In this document: one piece after another, positions 33,091 through 41,300 of the stretch | Layout: every line of letters begins with the position of its first letter | Numbering within the stretch: the stretch's first letter is position 1 | Source: Clostridia bacterium | GTDB taxonomy: Bacteria; Bacillota; Clostridia; UMGS1883 | NCBI GenBank assembly: GCA_030527235.1 | Contig: JAUNBL010000012.1 | Span: 1-42,776, forward strand | Reading direction: 5' to 3' | DNA: 42,776 nt | The notes under the pieces: generated by a model | Seen by the model: the letters and a program-made list of their open reading frames with translations, nothing else | Told to the model about the DNA's origin: nothing | Database searches by the model: none | Made by a program: the position numbers and the translations under genes

Positions 33091-34245
33091 TCAGGCGGGG
33101 AAAAGCCTTTCAAATTCCGTTGCCGCCTGCAAGTTGTCAAACACTTTATGCGAACGGTGCTTAGGACTTTTTCGCACAATAGCATCTTGTAACGCCGATT
33201 CTATGCCCTCCGCCGTGTTTTCACAAACTAAGCCGCATCCTCGCTTTTCCACAAGCTCTCTCGCGCTTGTAGTGTCAGTCGTGAGTATAGGCAGCGAAAA
33301 AAACTCGGCCTCACCATAAACCATCGGCGCCGCCTCGTTATAGGAAGGCACCAGCAATAAATCCGCCTTTTTGAAATACGGGTAAGGGTTTCTTTTCTGA
33401 CCGTGCAGTATCACAGTGTTTTCAAGATTCAACTTCTCTATGGTCTTCAGCGCCTCGTCGCGCTGCACACCATCTCCCACAATATGCCATACAAAACTGT
33501 GGTTCTCGCGCAAGCGGGCGATAATCGGCAGCATGCGCAATATTCCTTTTTCCTCGCTTATCCGCGCAACAGTGAGGACATTAAATGTATCCGGCAGTTC
33601 CGCCTCGTATTCCTCTCCCAGCTGCCTAAGTTCATCGAAATTGTAACAGTTATGCACGGCAAAAACTCTCCCTGCCATATCCGGCACAACCTCAAGAAAT
33701 CTTTCTCGACAGCTTGTACTGCAGGCAGCAATCGCATCAAGTCTGCGGCAAATTTCTATATTGTAGCGACAGTTGCCCTCGTAATTTTTATAGTCACAGT
33801 GTATGAATCCCACTTTTTTTTCAGCACGTACACAGTTTAGCACGACTTCGTTGCATCCGCCGTAAAAGAGCTTTGGCGAAGCGTTTTGCATGAAAGAAAC
33901 GGCATAATCAAACAACTCGTCCATCTTATAGCTTCTTGTGAGCAGGAAGAATGGAAGCCTGGTCGAAAACACCTTTGTCCAAAGCGCGCAAAGCGTTCTT
34001 AGCGCAAAGACATAAAATCCGGCCTTTTTCGCCTCAGATTGTGACATGCCCATAATTCGCATACGGCGCGGCGGTTCAATAATCCGTACGTTCGGCGGCA
34101 GGGTATCCATAAGTTCACCACAGCGCGACAGCAGCAAAAGAGTAATGTCATACTTGTCTCTTACCTGCCAGAGCAGATTGACAAGCGATTTCTGGATTCC
34201 GCCGATAGCAAGATTATTGTTTACAATAAGAAGTTTTTTTGTCAA
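33091..34245 (-). CDS. Family 4 glycosyltransferase (GT-B fold)
   Basis: About 384 residues. LLIVNNNLAIGGIQKSLVNLL is the N-terminal Rossmann start with its GG-turn, LTVARISEEKGILRML opens the C-terminal donor domain, and EAAPMVYGEAEFFSLPILTT holds the EX7E motif of retaining GT4 enzymes. A cytoplasmic enzyme of exopolysaccharide synthesis. Start: TTG at 34245 has AGAGG at good distance; a GTG at 34254 overlaps the same ribosome site and the phosphoesterase end. It begins one base after the preceding stop if the TTG is used. Confidence 0.88.
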   Translation of the reverse strand: MTKKLLIVNNNLAIGGIQKSLVNLLWQVRDKYDITLLLLSRCGELMDTLPPNVRIIEPPRRMRIMGMSQSEAKKAGFYVFALRTLCALWTKVFSTRLPFFLLTRSYKMDELFDYAVSFMQNASPKLFYGGCNEVVLNCVRAEKKVGFIHCDYKNYEGNCRYNIEICRRLDAIAACSTSCRERFLEVVPDMAGRVFAVHNCYNFDELRQLGEEYEAELPDTFNVLTVARISEEKGILRMLPIIARLRENHSFVWHIVGDGVQRDEALKTIEKLNLENTVILHGQKRNPYPYFKKADLLLVPSYNEAAPMVYGEAEFFSLPILTTDTTSARELVEKRGCGLVCENTAEGIESALQDAIVRKSPKHRSHKVFDNLQAATEFERLFPA

Positions 34246-34246
34246 A

Positions 34247-35101
34247 TCATTCACCTCTTAACACAACCTTTAGAATCTCAGGTGTGTTAAATACGCGCGG
34301 AAAAGCATCGTCTTGCCCCAGTCCGCCCGATACAAGCATAATCGAACTTCCGGCTGCATATTCACCGCGCACGTACTTCGTATTTCCAATATGCTGCATT
34401 AAAATATAGTCCCTGATTTTCGGAAGATTTATATAGCCCCCGTGAGTATGACCTGCAAGTACAACGTCAAACGCATATTTTGCTACCGTGTCAAAATAAT
34501 TGGCACGGTGAAAAAGCAGCACCGTAAAATCATCGCCGCATGCCTTTTGCAGCTTTTCAAGCTTCTCTTCCATCTTGTAAAACTGCTGTGTCATGGTGAA
34601 ATCCGAATACTGCAAATCTCGATAGCCGGCTACAACAATTCTATCCTCGCCGCGAACAATCTCCGCCGTTTCGTCGTTGAGCACATTGACCAAAGCTTTC
34701 CGCGCCACATCTCCGGCAGTAATTTGCTCTCCGTCAATACTCCAAAGCTCATGGTTGCCATATGCATAATACACATCACACAAGGCGCGCAGTTTTGTGC
34801 ACAAACATTCAAAATTCGCATAGTCGGTCGTATCCATATTAATCATATCGCCGCCGAGTAAAATCAAATCCGGCTCTATCGATTCAGTAATGGAAACAAT
34901 TTTTTCCACATCTGCGCGGTCATGGCTGTCGGAAATGAACGCAATAGTGAAGCCGTTAAACGAAGCAGGAAGCCTCTCGTTTATAATTGTATATTCACTT
35001 ACAACTACGCGTTCGCTGTCCCAGAATACATATACTACGGTAAAAACTGCGACTGTCAAAAATATGGCAGCCGCAATTCCCAATACCCTAAGAACCTTCA
35101 T
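34247..35101 (-). CDS. Membrane-anchored metallophosphoesterase (YkuE-like)
   Basis: 284 residues: an N-terminal membrane helix (about 5-28) and a calcineurin-like phosphoesterase domain with ISDSHDRAD, LLGGDMIN, YGNHELW and LAGHTHGGYI, the complete set of metal ligands (D-x-H, GD, GNH, GHTH). The active site should be outside the membrane. The ATG at 35101 has GAGG 9 bases before it; a TTG at 35104 is directly adjacent. A place in an exopolysaccharide operon suggests action on a lipid-linked or surface glycan phosphate, which is inference. Confidence 0.85.
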   Translation of the reverse strand: MKVLRVLGIAAAIFLTVAVFTVVYVFWDSERVVVSEYTIINERLPASFNGFTIAFISDSHDRADVEKIVSITESIEPDLILLGGDMINMDTTDYANFECLCTKLRALCDVYYAYGNHELWSIDGEQITAGDVARKALVNVLNDETAEIVRGEDRIVVAGYRDLQYSDFTMTQQFYKMEEKLEKLQKACGDDFTVLLFHRANYFDTVAKYAFDVVLAGHTHGGYINLPKIRDYILMQHIGNTKYVRGEYAAGSSIMLVSGGLGQDDAFPRVFNTPEILKVVLRGE

Positions 35102-35105
35102 CAAG

Positions 35106-36494
35106 TTATTCCTCTTCCGACAGGGTTTTTAAGTCTTTATATCTGCACACCACTTCATACGTTATTGCCGCCAGACAAGCCACGACAAAACTGAGCATAA
35201 AAATGATGGCAAGGTAGAGTCTTATGCTCACATTCTTATACACTTTTACACCGGAAAGGAAAGTAATATGCTGACTTGAAACATATGAATTGTAATCGTT
35301 GATGGTTTCGTTTGTCACATCGTAGAGCGACGAAAGATTATTTCTGATTGTTTCGATATTGGCCTCTACCTTCTTTGTTATCGCTGCCGAGTCCACATCG
35401 GCTCCAATGGGAGCTTGGAAGATATTTATAATCTCTTCACAACGCTGTGAATCAATCATGTTGTTGTTCGCGGTAACAAGATAGTCCACATAGCTGTTTA
35501 TAAGCTCGTCGTATGTCGCTCTGCGGTTGCGCGCAACGCTGTCGCGATCATAGTACCATATCTCATCCGTGCGGTCTATATCATCGTCATTCTGTGCACT
35601 GCCCGCAAAATTGTAAGAATTCGGTATCTCAATGTTGCCCTCGACAAAGTTGTTCATGATACCATGAGTCATCTCTGCCTGTTCGCGGTTATTCTGTGCC
35701 GAAAGATTCAGGTTGTCGCGGCGGCTCATATATTTCTTTATAAGCACTTCTTTGTTTCTGGTTACTTGACCATTGTATATGTCGGCAAAAAGCTCCGGAA
35801 CATCACAGTTTGCAAGACGGTTATATTCCTTGATTATGTCGGAAAATGTCAGCCCCGTTGACGGCGAACGATAGCTGCTCCCCGCATCTTGAAGCGAAGC
35901 GAGCTTATTTGTTATCGTTGTTATGTTATCTTCAATAATCTCCGCAATTTCCAAATAATCATGCGCGCCGATTTGTATATCATAGTCAGATTCGTTTATC
36001 CATGCCTGATTGATATAGTTATTGCAGTAAAATTCTATATAGTTAGACATTACCGCATCAAGAATATCTCTGACCGAGCCTATCGAGAGTCCCATGGAAT
36101 CTTTGTACGTAACAGAAAAATTTACAGGATAGTAGTTGTATTCTTCGCCTGCTTTAATCTTTGCGCTGTTAATCTCATCCACATAGGCGGGAATTACCGG
36201 CGAAACACTCAGAGATGAACGAACCCTGTCTACGTTAGCGCCTATGGAAAGCTCCCGCAGGGCCTGTGTAATAATGTTCGGCGAAATAATCTCGCTCGAA
36301 TCAAATTCATTGCCGTCCGGAGTTTTACCTTCCTGCATTGAAGCGTCCTCATAGTGAATTATCACAGACGAGCTATAGCTCTGACGCCGCTGCAGCAAAA
36401 AGTATGACCCTGCCAAGCATACCGCTACAAACACGGCAATCGCCCATTTCCACTTATTAAGAAATCTGAATACATCCCAAATAGATATAATCAT
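35106..36494 (-). CDS. Wzz-like polysaccharide co-polymerase (second copy)
   Basis: 462 residues with a membrane helix near each end (about 16-34 and 425-448) and a long extracytoplasmic alpha-helical domain between. This two-helix plan is that of Wzz/CapA chain-length regulators. The segment after the first helix, YSSSVIIHYEDASMQEGKTPDGNEFD, aligns with the sister gene upstream (both contain a PDG-x-x-F block), so the two arose by duplication. No kinase domain is fused. Start ATG is one base after the sister's stop. Sets chain length or export of the polysaccharide; role inferred from plan and neighbours. Confidence 0.8.
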   Translation of the reverse strand: MIISIWDVFRFLNKWKWAIAVFVAVCLAGSYFLLQRRQSYSSSVIIHYEDASMQEGKTPDGNEFDSSEIISPNIITQALRELSIGANVDRVRSSLSVSPVIPAYVDEINSAKIKAGEEYNYYPVNFSVTYKDSMGLSIGSVRDILDAVMSNYIEFYCNNYINQAWINESDYDIQIGAHDYLEIAEIIEDNITTITNKLASLQDAGSSYRSPSTGLTFSDIIKEYNRLANCDVPELFADIYNGQVTRNKEVLIKKYMSRRDNLNLSAQNNREQAEMTHGIMNNFVEGNIEIPNSYNFAGSAQNDDDIDRTDEIWYYDRDSVARNRRATYDELINSYVDYLVTANNNMIDSQRCEEIINIFQAPIGADVDSAAITKKVEANIETIRNNLSSLYDVTNETINDYNSYVSSQHITFLSGVKVYKNVSIRLYLAIIFMLSFVVACLAAITYEVVCRYKDLKTLSEEE

Positions 36495-36495
36495 C

Positions 36496-37860
36496 TTACT
36501 CGTCGCCTCCTTTCGTACTCGTCCATCCCGAAAGGCTTATCTTTGGCACGCGCCTCTTGATTTTGGGCAAAATAAACATTTCAAACAAAAGGAAGACGAC
36601 TCCTAACATAATCCCCAGCATGAAAAGTTTAATCATATACGAAATTTTTATAGCGGAGATAGTTGACTTCTCAGGCAGCTTAAAGTTAAGATAATTTTTC
36701 GTCTTGTATTCTACGTAGTCTGCATCGGTCTCTCTTGCTATTTGCGAAATCTCATTTAGGCGTGAATTTATGTCCACGACCATGGCATCCGCAACTGAAA
36801 GCTCATACGCCTGTGCCTCTGGAGTTTTCATCGCGGGTCTATAGGTGACAAAACGATCGATAAGATATGCAAACTTATCCATGCCTTTTTTAATTTCTGC
36901 CGCCTTTACGCCGCGCTCATAAGCATCGTCCGCCAGATAATCAAGTCCGGTCTTGGTCTTATTCATGTAGAAATCCTTATTCATATCCACCGTGGGGATA
37001 AAGACAACGCCCGTAATATTCGGGTTGTATATGTTCATCGCCTCTTCGGTAATGGTTTTTGCCGTACTCAACTTCTCATAGTTTTTCTCGCGTGTATCGT
37101 AGATATACGTGAGTTTATTCACGTAGCTGTCATTATCTGTAGAAACAGCCGAAATTGTTACATACGCATTGAACCTTGACAGTTCTATGTCGTTGAGATT
37201 GCGAAGCATTTCAATAACGTTTCCAAAGGTTTCACCTGTTGTAGACGAGCGAAACGCATCGTTCTCGCTTTGATGCTTGCTCAAATATGACATCATCGAG
37301 CCGATTTTGTCACTGAAAACATCTACCAGTTCAAGATAGTCATAACGCGACAAGTCTAACGGTTCAAAAATAAGCACTGTATCCTTTTCAGTATAATTCT
37401 CGTAAAAGTGCTCTGTGTACGCTTCGGAAAGCGCCGTAAGAAAATCAGCGACCTCATTGCGCTGGAACTTGTTTTTCTGCGAATACGATATGACAAATTC
37501 GCTCGGAATATATTTATAGCTGTTGCCTTCGTTGATTGCTCCGGTGACCCTGTCTAAAACATTTGAGGGCATCTTTGTATCAATATCCACCCTGTCCCGC
37601 ACCTTATCGAGGGTCAGCAAAGTATTTTCCATTTTGTCAATGGCTGCCTGCATGACTGCCTCGCTCGTCACCTCATAAAGGTTAAAGCGGCTTCCGTCCG
37701 GATTAAGTCCCTTTTCGCTTCCTATGTAGTTCAGAATAAGCGTCATTGACTGCCTGTTATAAAGCACAACAAAACGGTACAGTCCGCCAAGTACAGACAG
37801 CACAACCGCAAACGCCAAAACCACTTTCATGTTTCTAATTGTGAACAGTTTCTTGAGCAT
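36496..37860 (-). CDS. Wzz-like polysaccharide co-polymerase (first copy)
   Basis: 454 residues, membrane helices at about 12-34 and 418-442, a helical periplasm-like domain between, and the LNPDGSRFNLYEV block shared with its sister. The ATG at 37860 has AAAGGAG in front, inside the 3' end of the Wzy-like gene, which it overlaps by 26 bases. A longer reading to 37923 is not needed. No Tyr-kinase or phosphatase gene of the CpsBCD type is in the window. Confidence 0.8.
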   Translation of the reverse strand: MLKKLFTIRNMKVVLAFAVVLSVLGGLYRFVVLYNRQSMTLILNYIGSEKGLNPDGSRFNLYEVTSEAVMQAAIDKMENTLLTLDKVRDRVDIDTKMPSNVLDRVTGAINEGNSYKYIPSEFVISYSQKNKFQRNEVADFLTALSEAYTEHFYENYTEKDTVLIFEPLDLSRYDYLELVDVFSDKIGSMMSYLSKHQSENDAFRSSTTGETFGNVIEMLRNLNDIELSRFNAYVTISAVSTDNDSYVNKLTYIYDTREKNYEKLSTAKTITEEAMNIYNPNITGVVFIPTVDMNKDFYMNKTKTGLDYLADDAYERGVKAAEIKKGMDKFAYLIDRFVTYRPAMKTPEAQAYELSVADAMVVDINSRLNEISQIARETDADYVEYKTKNYLNFKLPEKSTISAIKISYMIKLFMLGIMLGVVFLLFEMFILPKIKRRVPKISLSGWTSTKGGDE

Positions 37861-39082
37861 ATACTGACTCCTTTCCCTTGCGCAGTTTCTCGGCAAGCCT
37901 ATGTAAAGCAAGCTCGCCATCATAGTTCATCGCACACATCATAATAATGTTAAAATACGGCTTAAACGTGTAAAACGTCAGTGACATCGAAAAGGCCATT
38001 ATCGATACCACAGCGCATAAGCAGACCGAGCTTCTTTTCCATGAGCGCATCATGCATGAGAGTATCATCAAAGCATAGAAGACCACTCCCAAAATACCCT
38101 GGTCAAACAAAACCTGAATCCACTGATTGTGCGCATATCTGTTTGTAAAATTCGCTTCCGCCATGACTTCCGTCGTAGAACATATTCCATATCCGCACAG
38201 GAGAGATTCTTCATCGTCTGCTATATAGCGTATCAGGTATTCCCATATATCGTACCTACCGCTTCCCCTGTCTGAAGTGATGCGCTCTAATGTGTAGCGC
38301 TCCCGCACAGTTTCCGGTAGATTTGGAACGACAAGAGTAAATGTCAAAATGACAACTAACATACTCGTAATGATTACTGCAATTTTCGCTTTTATGCTCT
38401 TTAGGCCAATCAGCACATACACCACAATACCAACCGCCAGCGCAGCCAAACCGCCGCGGCTTCCGGTACGAAGTACAGCATATGCAATAAGCGCAATATA
38501 CGGCAATGTCAAAAAGCGCCATTTGTTCTTACCCTCTACAAGTTTTTCCAGAGCGAAAAGAACCGGCAGAATGAAATACGAGCAAAACTGGTTCGGGTCC
38601 TCACGAGACCCGAGAATAACGATAACAGTGCGCTCGCCGTATATAGTGTTATGACTCGTCACGCACATCAGAGCGCTTATGAGTCCCACAAGAATCCAAG
38701 TATATACAATAAGGTTTTTCTCGCGTCTGTTATAGACTTGCAAAGTCGCAAGCATCATCACAGCAAATGTGAGAAACATATCCCTAACTGTCACTATACT
38801 CTCTTCGCTTCGGAATATGAGGAGGCTCGCCGCACATAAAATCATATACAAGCAGTATGTAAAGTGTACCACGTTAAAAGATATACGGCTTTTTCCCAGG
38901 AACAAAGAACATGCGAGTACCCCTACTACGGGAATCGTCACAAGCCTAAGCATGGACACGCCCGGCACGACCGTTACAAACGTCAGCGGCATACAAAGAA
39001 AGTAAAGGCAGACGCAAATAACCGGAATTCTGATTCTGTCTTTTTGCAGTGCATCGTGCGCGGCAACTGTTACATTGCTCAT
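37835..39082 (-). CDS. O-antigen ligase/Wzy-type polymerase family membrane protein
   Basis: 415 residues with about ten hydrophobic segments from residue 18 on and a large exterior loop (about 260-330) containing ERITSDRGSGRYDIWEYL..LLCGYGICST and YAHNQWIQVLFDQGILGV. This loop pattern, with an Arg and HN(Q/x)(W/Y)xxxxxxxGxLG, is the Wzy_C signature. In a Gram-positive it should polymerise or ligate exopolysaccharide repeat units. First gene of the six-gene cluster; its promoter is directly upstream. Confidence 0.85.
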   Translation of the reverse strand: MSNVTVAAHDALQKDRIRIPVICVCLYFLCMPLTFVTVVPGVSMLRLVTIPVVGVLACSLFLGKSRISFNVVHFTYCLYMILCAASLLIFRSEESIVTVRDMFLTFAVMMLATLQVYNRREKNLIVYTWILVGLISALMCVTSHNTIYGERTVIVILGSREDPNQFCSYFILPVLFALEKLVEGKNKWRFLTLPYIALIAYAVLRTGSRGGLAALAVGIVVYVLIGLKSIKAKIAVIITSMLVVILTFTLVVPNLPETVRERYTLERITSDRGSGRYDIWEYLIRYIADDEESLLCGYGICSTTEVMAEANFTNRYAHNQWIQVLFDQGILGVVFYALMILSCMMRSWKRSSVCLCAVVSIMAFSMSLTFYTFKPYFNIIMMCAMNYDGELALHRLAEKLRKGKESVYAQETVHN

Positions 39083-39103
39083 TACATCACCACCACAAAG
39101 TGT

Positions 39104-39133
39104 ATTATATCATTTCCGGACAGCTTTTGTCAA
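39104..39133 (-). promoter_or_regulatory. Promoter of the exopolysaccharide operon
   Basis: On the minus strand, perfect TTGACA (39128-39133) and perfect TATAAT (39104-39109) are separated by 18 bases. Confidence 0.85.
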
Positions 39134-39172
39134 ATATTCGTTCATTGAAACTTATCTAAAAAAATCTCTGCA

Positions 39173-39355
39173 TTATCTCGCTTTTGTGTCAATTATCACA
39201 TCATCAATAAGTATAGCGCGGCTATCCATATCGATTCCAATGCATTTACCGCAGTTGTCGCAGCTTTTGTTAGGGTCAATATCACATCTTTCACATTCGC
39301 CGCAGCCATCACAAATCTTTTCATCGTCCAGAATACAAAGCTTTCTCTTAATCAT
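39173..39355 (-). CDS. Cys-rich mini-protein, probable metal or Fe-S binding
   Basis: 60 residues with seven Cys, six of them in CDGCGECERC and CDNCGKC, two CxxCxxC-type knots linked by DIDPNKS. After that follows an acidic stretch (DMDSRAILIDDVIID). The spacing is not that of a standard 2[4Fe-4S] ferredoxin. Its ATG overlaps the GH1 stop by 4 bases (ATGA), so it is translated with the beta-glycosidase. I recall similar short proteins in Clostridia annotated as hypothetical; the function is not known. It may bind zinc or an iron-sulfur cluster. Confidence 0.75.
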   Translation of the reverse strand: MIKRKLCILDDEKICDGCGECERCDIDPNKSCDNCGKCIGIDMDSRAILIDDVIIDTKAR

Positions 39356-40695
39356 GAGTCCACCTCTTGTTTCCTGAGTTCTTCGCCTTCCGATAAAATC
39401 ACGTCTCGGTAATAGTATGCCGAATCCTTCAGCGTACGCTTTTGGGTGTCATAATCAACATAGACCATACCAAATCGCTGATTATATCCCTGCGCCCATT
39501 CGAAGTTATCCAGAAGCGACCACTGAAAATATCCTTCAATCGGCACACCGTCTGACGCGGCACGTGCAAGTGCGCGCAGATGCCGGCGAAGATAATCTAT
39601 CCGCTGGCTGTCATGGCAGAGCCCATCTTCCGAAATAGTGTCACAATTACTCATGCCATTTTCTGTTATAATGACCGGCTTTCCGTACCGTTCATAAAAG
39701 AAGCGCGGTCCCCAGTAAAGACATTCAGGAGTTATCTGCCAATCCATCGCAGTGCGCGCGTTTCCCGAAGGAAAAAACGTCTCGCGCGGTTTTCCGTTTT
39801 CATCCGTTTCTACAAGCGTACCCGAGTAAGTGTTCATTCCGAAAAAGTCTGTCGGCGCAGAAATAAGCGCTATCTCTTCTTCTGTGGGCGGCGGAAGAAT
39901 TTCATGCAGTCTGCCGTGAAAATCCCCGAGAAAAATCGGGTCACACCAAAGCGTATTTCCAAATATACCGTCACGAAACATATGCTCCCGCGCAGCTTCG
40001 ATGTCCATTGAAGTTTTCGGCATCGAAACAACGCCGCAAGGCGCGAGGCCAATACGAACATCTCTACTTGCGGCGGCGCGTAAAGCTGCTGCTGCGTATC
40101 CGTGCGCCAAAAGGGTGTTTCGCACATGGTGAGCTATATCATCATCCGACAGTCTGAGTCCCGGCGCATGGTCCCCGTTTTTATGCCCCGCGCCAATAAA
40201 ACATTGCGGCTCGTTTATCGTGATGAAATGCTTCACCCTGTCGCCAAAGCGCCGCGCCAGCAAATCGGCATACTCGCCCATCCATTTCGGACTGTCGGGA
40301 TTCATCCATCCGCCTTTTTTATATAATTCATACGGATAATCCCAGTGAAACAATGTCATAAACGGAGTGATATTTCTTTCCAGCAATTCATTGATAAGAG
40401 CATCGTAAAAGTCGAGTCCTTTTTCGTTGACGCTGCCCACACCGTTCGGGATTACTCTTGACCACGACACCGAAAACCGATAGGCGTTAACGCCTATTTT
40501 ACCCATAATGTCAACGTCCTCATGGAAACGATGGTAATGGTCACAGGCAACGTCTCCGGTGTGCGCGTTAAAAGTTTTTCCGAACGTATGCGAAAAAACG
40601 TCCCACACGCTCGCACCGCGCCCATCCTCTTTCACTGCCCCTTCAATTTGATATGCCGCCGTTGCGCAGCCCCAGTAAAAATTCTTTTTGAACAT
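39352..40695 (-). CDS. Family 1 glycoside hydrolase (beta-glucosidase type)
   Basis: 447 residues. FYWGCATAAYQIEGA and WDVFSH open the TIM barrel; ITINEPQ carries the acid/base Glu and PVIITENGMS the nucleophile Glu; the final FQWSLLDNFEWAQGY is typical of GH1. No signal peptide, so it acts on sugars in the cytoplasm. The absence of phospho-binding Ser/Lys motifs cannot be judged by eye, so beta-glucosidase versus 6-phospho-beta-glucosidase is open, though WAQGY rather than WTNGY leans to non-phosphorylated substrates. Start at ATG 40695 after GGGGGG; it has its own promoter. Confidence 0.93.
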   Translation of the reverse strand: MFKKNFYWGCATAAYQIEGAVKEDGRGASVWDVFSHTFGKTFNAHTGDVACDHYHRFHEDVDIMGKIGVNAYRFSVSWSRVIPNGVGSVNEKGLDFYDALINELLERNITPFMTLFHWDYPYELYKKGGWMNPDSPKWMGEYADLLARRFGDRVKHFITINEPQCFIGAGHKNGDHAPGLRLSDDDIAHHVRNTLLAHGYAAAALRAAASRDVRIGLAPCGVVSMPKTSMDIEAAREHMFRDGIFGNTLWCDPIFLGDFHGRLHEILPPPTEEEIALISAPTDFFGMNTYSGTLVETDENGKPRETFFPSGNARTAMDWQITPECLYWGPRFFYERYGKPVIITENGMSNCDTISEDGLCHDSQRIDYLRRHLRALARAASDGVPIEGYFQWSLLDNFEWAQGYNQRFGMVYVDYDTQKRTLKDSAYYYRDVILSEGEELRKQEVDS

Positions 40696-40700
40696 GAAAA

Positions 40701-40731
40701 TCCCCCCAAATGCATTATAACATTTGAGGGA
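40701..40731. promoter_or_regulatory. Inverted repeat around the -10 of the GH1 promoter
   Basis: TCCCCCCAAATG (40701-40712) and CATTTGAGGGA (40721-40731) are inverted arms around an 8-base centre. The -10 lies in the centre and the GH1 ribosome site is in one arm. This fits an operator; if transcribed from yneA upstream, the arm would also mask the ribosome site. Confidence 0.5.
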
Positions 40732-40743
40732 GTAAAATTGCAA
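40714..40743 (-). promoter_or_regulatory. Promoter of the GH1 gene
   Basis: On the minus strand, TTGCAA (40738-40743) and TATAAT (40714-40719) are separated by 18 bases, directly after the yneA-like stop. Confidence 0.65.
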
Positions 40744-40746
40744 GCA

Positions 40747-41127
40747 TTATTGTGGGATTTTAATAGTCTGCCCAATAAAGAGTCCGCCAATTTCAATTTG
40801 ATTGAACTCCGCGATGTCCCGTACGGCGGCGCGTATATCCCTTGCTTCACAGTATTCTTTGGCAAGCGACCAAAGCGTATCTCCGCTTTGAACGCATATT
40901 TCAAAATACGCGCGGCTATCCCCCGCTTTTTCGTTATCCGAAGCGGCATAGACCGCATTTGTAACAATGATTGCAACAACTATAAGCGCCGCGCAAAAAG
41001 CTCGAAGATTTCTGCGCCTATCCTGGCGCCTTTTGCGCCTCCTATACGCCGCCACAAAAGAATACCCATCCGGCACAGTCTCGTACCAACTGTCCGTAAA
41101 TACCGCCGAATTAAACCTGCTGTTCAT
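40747..41127 (-). CDS. yneA: YneA-like LysM membrane protein (SOS cell-division suppressor candidate)
   Basis: 126 residues: a basic cytoplasmic region (about 28-40, RRRKRRQDRRR), one membrane helix (about 43-62), and an extracellular LysM domain (about 76-126) with SGDTLWSLAKEYC and GQTIKIP. In Bacillus, YneA has this plan, is encoded divergently from lexA and delays division on DNA damage. Here too the gene is divergent from lexA, and its promoter contains two LexA boxes. The N-terminal cytoplasmic extension is longer than in Bacillus YneA. A perfect AACGGAGG stands before the ATG. Confidence 0.82.
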   Translation of the reverse strand: MNSRFNSAVFTDSWYETVPDGYSFVAAYRRRKRRQDRRRNLRAFCAALIVVAIIVTNAVYAASDNEKAGDSRAYFEICVQSGDTLWSLAKEYCEARDIRAAVRDIAEFNQIEIGGLFIGQTIKIPQ

Positions 41128-41145
41128 AGTAAAACCTCCGTTCTT

Positions 41146-41159
41146 GGAACACTCGTTCG
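41146..41159. promoter_or_regulatory. LexA (SOS) box 1
   Basis: The reverse strand reads CGAACGAGTGTTCC, a full match to the Gram-positive LexA consensus CGAACRNRYGTTYC. It starts just downstream of the yneA -10. Confidence 0.9.
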
Positions 41160-41170
41160 CTTACATTGTC

Positions 41171-41199
41171 AGTATAACAGAACATTCGTTTGTTGTCAA
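41171..41199 (-). promoter_or_regulatory. Promoter of the yneA-like gene
   Basis: On the minus strand, perfect TTGACA (41194-41199) and TATACT (41171-41176) are separated by 17 bases. The spacer is occupied by SOS box 2. Confidence 0.85.
41179..41192. promoter_or_regulatory. LexA (SOS) box 2
   Basis: The reverse strand reads CAAACGAATGTTCT, two mismatches from the consensus, with the GAACN4GTT(T) core kept on the plus strand. It fills the yneA promoter spacer. It is about 50 bases before the lexA -35. Confidence 0.7.
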
Positions 41200-41241
41200 C
41201 ACTTTTTTACGAAATTTTTTTCGTTTTTTTGAAACAAAGGT

Positions 41242-41270
41242 TTGCTTTTTCAAAAAAAGTGTGTTATACT
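41242..41270 (+). promoter_or_regulatory. Promoter of lexA
   Basis: TTGCTT (41242-41247) and TATACT (41265-41270) are separated by 17 bases, within an inverted repeat (41224-41234 with 41248-41258) of AT-rich sequence. Confidence 0.6.
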
Positions 41271-41300
41271 GTGTTTGAAATAAGAAAAGGAGGTGCTATT

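Noticed and set aside
41190-41300. N-terminal extension of LexA
   Set aside because: It is the lexA promoter and SOS box region; ATG 41301 has a perfect ribosome site and matches the family start.
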